6,786 bases of DNA. It comes from Acidimicrobiales bacterium. Its GTDB lineage: Bacteria; Actinomycetota; Acidimicrobiia; Acidimicrobiales; UBA8190. Below, piece by piece: positions 6,286 to 6,786 of the stretch. The notes under the pieces were generated by a model, which did not search any database, was not told where the DNA came from, and saw only the letters and a list, made by a program, of their open reading frames with translations. The position numbers and the translations under genes are program-made. Positions within the stretch are counted from its first letter, which is position 1, and each line of letters starts with the position of its first letter. The stretch lies in NCBI GenBank assembly GCA_030042575.1, contig JASHZK010000231.1, forward strand, positions 1 through 6,786, given 5' to 3'.

Positions 6286-6666
6286 TTAGGGGGCCGCGGC
6301 GACGTACCGCACCGTAGCCGACCGGTCTCTGCGCACATCGAATACCCAGGCGCTCCCCTTCGCTCCCGGTGGTTCTCGGGGAAGGGACAGCCCCAGGCCA
6401 TCAGCGAGGGCAGGGAGCATTCCCACCAGCACCTCGCGATGCGTACAGAGGACGACCGCTCGCCATCGTGACCCACGGCAGAGACGGTCCAGCAGGTCCC
6501 GGGCGTCGGCGGCGTCACCTGGTGCGAGGGCGTTCTCCGCCATCACGGGCAACTGCAGCTTCTCCGAGAGCGGCGCCACCGTCTGGGCGCAGCGGAGATA
6601 CGGGCTGGAGAAGATCCAACGGGCTTTGGAGCCCGCCCTGCCGTGTCTCACCAGAGCGAGGTGCAC
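6286..6666 (-). CDS. Short histidine-phosphatase (SixA/MutT1 C-domain-like) protein with internal deletion
   Basis: This 126-residue protein belongs to the histidine phosphatase (RHG) superfamily and resembles SixA and the C-terminal domain of actinobacterial MutT1. R7-H8-G9 opens the fold, R25 sits in SSPYLRCAQT, and H76 in LCTHREV; these correspond to catalytic residues of the family. The tail motif KGSAWVFDV also fits the MutT1/SixA group. What is odd is the spacing: in relatives about 45 residues separate RHG from the SSP motif, including the RPL...G...QA segment, but here only about ten remain. The frame is unbroken, so this looks like an in-frame loss of about 35 residues. The usual acidic LAEG motif reads LAPG. 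The protein may be inactive or altered. GTG at 6666 is chosen because the family fold begins right there and AGAGG lies seven bases upstream; TTG at 6714 in the same frame would add 16 residues. It lies on the same strand as the Ehr-like genes, but a functional link is not evident. Confidence 0.75.
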   Translation of the reverse strand: MHLALVRHGRAGSKARWIFSSPYLRCAQTVAPLSEKLQLPVMAENALAPGDAADARDLLDRLCRGSRWRAVVLCTHREVLVGMLPALADGLGLSLPREPPGAKGSAWVFDVRRDRSATVRYVAAAP

Positions 6667-6786
6667 CGGCCCGCCTCTCGCTCGCCACCCACCGAGGCGC
6701 CCGGGTACGGCCAACAGACGAACCGACCGAGGGCGGCGACCCAGGGGGCGAGGACTGTCATGAAGGCTCGGCCACCAGGTCGCCGA

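Noticed and set aside
6282..6292. CCCCTTAGGGG as an intrinsic terminator after the phosphatase gene
   Set aside because: The stem is only four to five pairs with a loop of one to three bases, and no T-tract follows on the minus strand.
6171..6518. N-terminal extension of the HyfC-like frame up to 6518, or an ATG start at 6260
   Set aside because: The extension overlaps the phosphatase gene in another frame, is hydrophilic and has no family match. GTG at 6170 has a strong ribosome binding site and gives the family length.
6648..6786. Possible upstream minus-strand gene ending at 6758 (last residues GDLVAEPS), and a 37-codon frame starting with ATG at 6761 that overlaps that stop
   Set aside because: Only nine codons of the first are in the window, and the second shows no recognisable motif and overlaps the phosphatase in another frame. 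The ATGA arrangement is suggestive but not enough to call either.
6667..6786. A Nudix domain fused upstream of the phosphatase, as in MutT1
   Set aside because: The frame is open to the window edge, but the visible residues are Arg/Pro/Gly-rich and show no Nudix box or typical Nudix C-terminal sequence.

Overview
The window holds one long, tightly packed minus-strand gene cluster from a high-GC bacterium. High GC in third codon positions, frequent GTG starts and the type of the neighbouring histidine phosphatase suggest an actinobacterium, possibly near Acidimicrobiia. The lineage is an inference with modest confidence. No RNA gene, mobile element, CRISPR array or large repeat was seen.

Read in the direction of transcription (right to left), the layout is as follows. 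About 120 bases at the right edge carry no supportable gene. Next is a short histidine phosphatase (6666-6286) that lacks an internal segment of the fold. A 115-base spacer follows. Then comes a run of seven genes with no real gaps: a HyfC/HycD/NuoH-like membrane subunit (6170-5223), a HyfE-like membrane subunit (5220-4546), a HyfF-like proton-channel subunit (4549-3074), a HyfG/HycE-like NuoC+NuoD fusion large subunit (3077-1536), a HyfH/NuoI-like ferredoxin (1536-1204), a HyfI/NuoB-like small subunit (1202-693), and a second, HyfB/NuoL-like proton-channel subunit that starts with GTG at 696 and runs off the left edge. Successive genes overlap by 1-4 bases or are 1-2 bases apart, so they are probably co-transcribed and translationally coupled.

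Together the genes encode a membrane complex of the group 4 [NiFe]-hydrogenase / complex I superfamily. The decisive feature is that the large subunit has lost all four cysteines that bind the Ni-Fe site: the CxxC of the N-terminal motif reads E-G-L-S, and the C-terminal DPCxxC reads F-W-L-T-V-A. It therefore cannot be an ordinary hydrogenase. It fits the class called energy-converting hydrogenase-related (Ehr) complexes, whose reaction is not established. The ferredoxin subunit keeps ligands for only one [4Fe-4S] cluster. The small subunit keeps a four-cysteine set for the cluster next to the active-site cavity, and the membrane subunits keep the glutamates and lysines of the ion path. The complex thus looks like a working redox-linked ion pump, or an evolved remnant of one, with an unknown electron partner. 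The gene order (C-E-F-G-H-I-B in hyf letters) and the absence of HyfD, formate dehydrogenase and Ni maturation genes inside the window are also notable.
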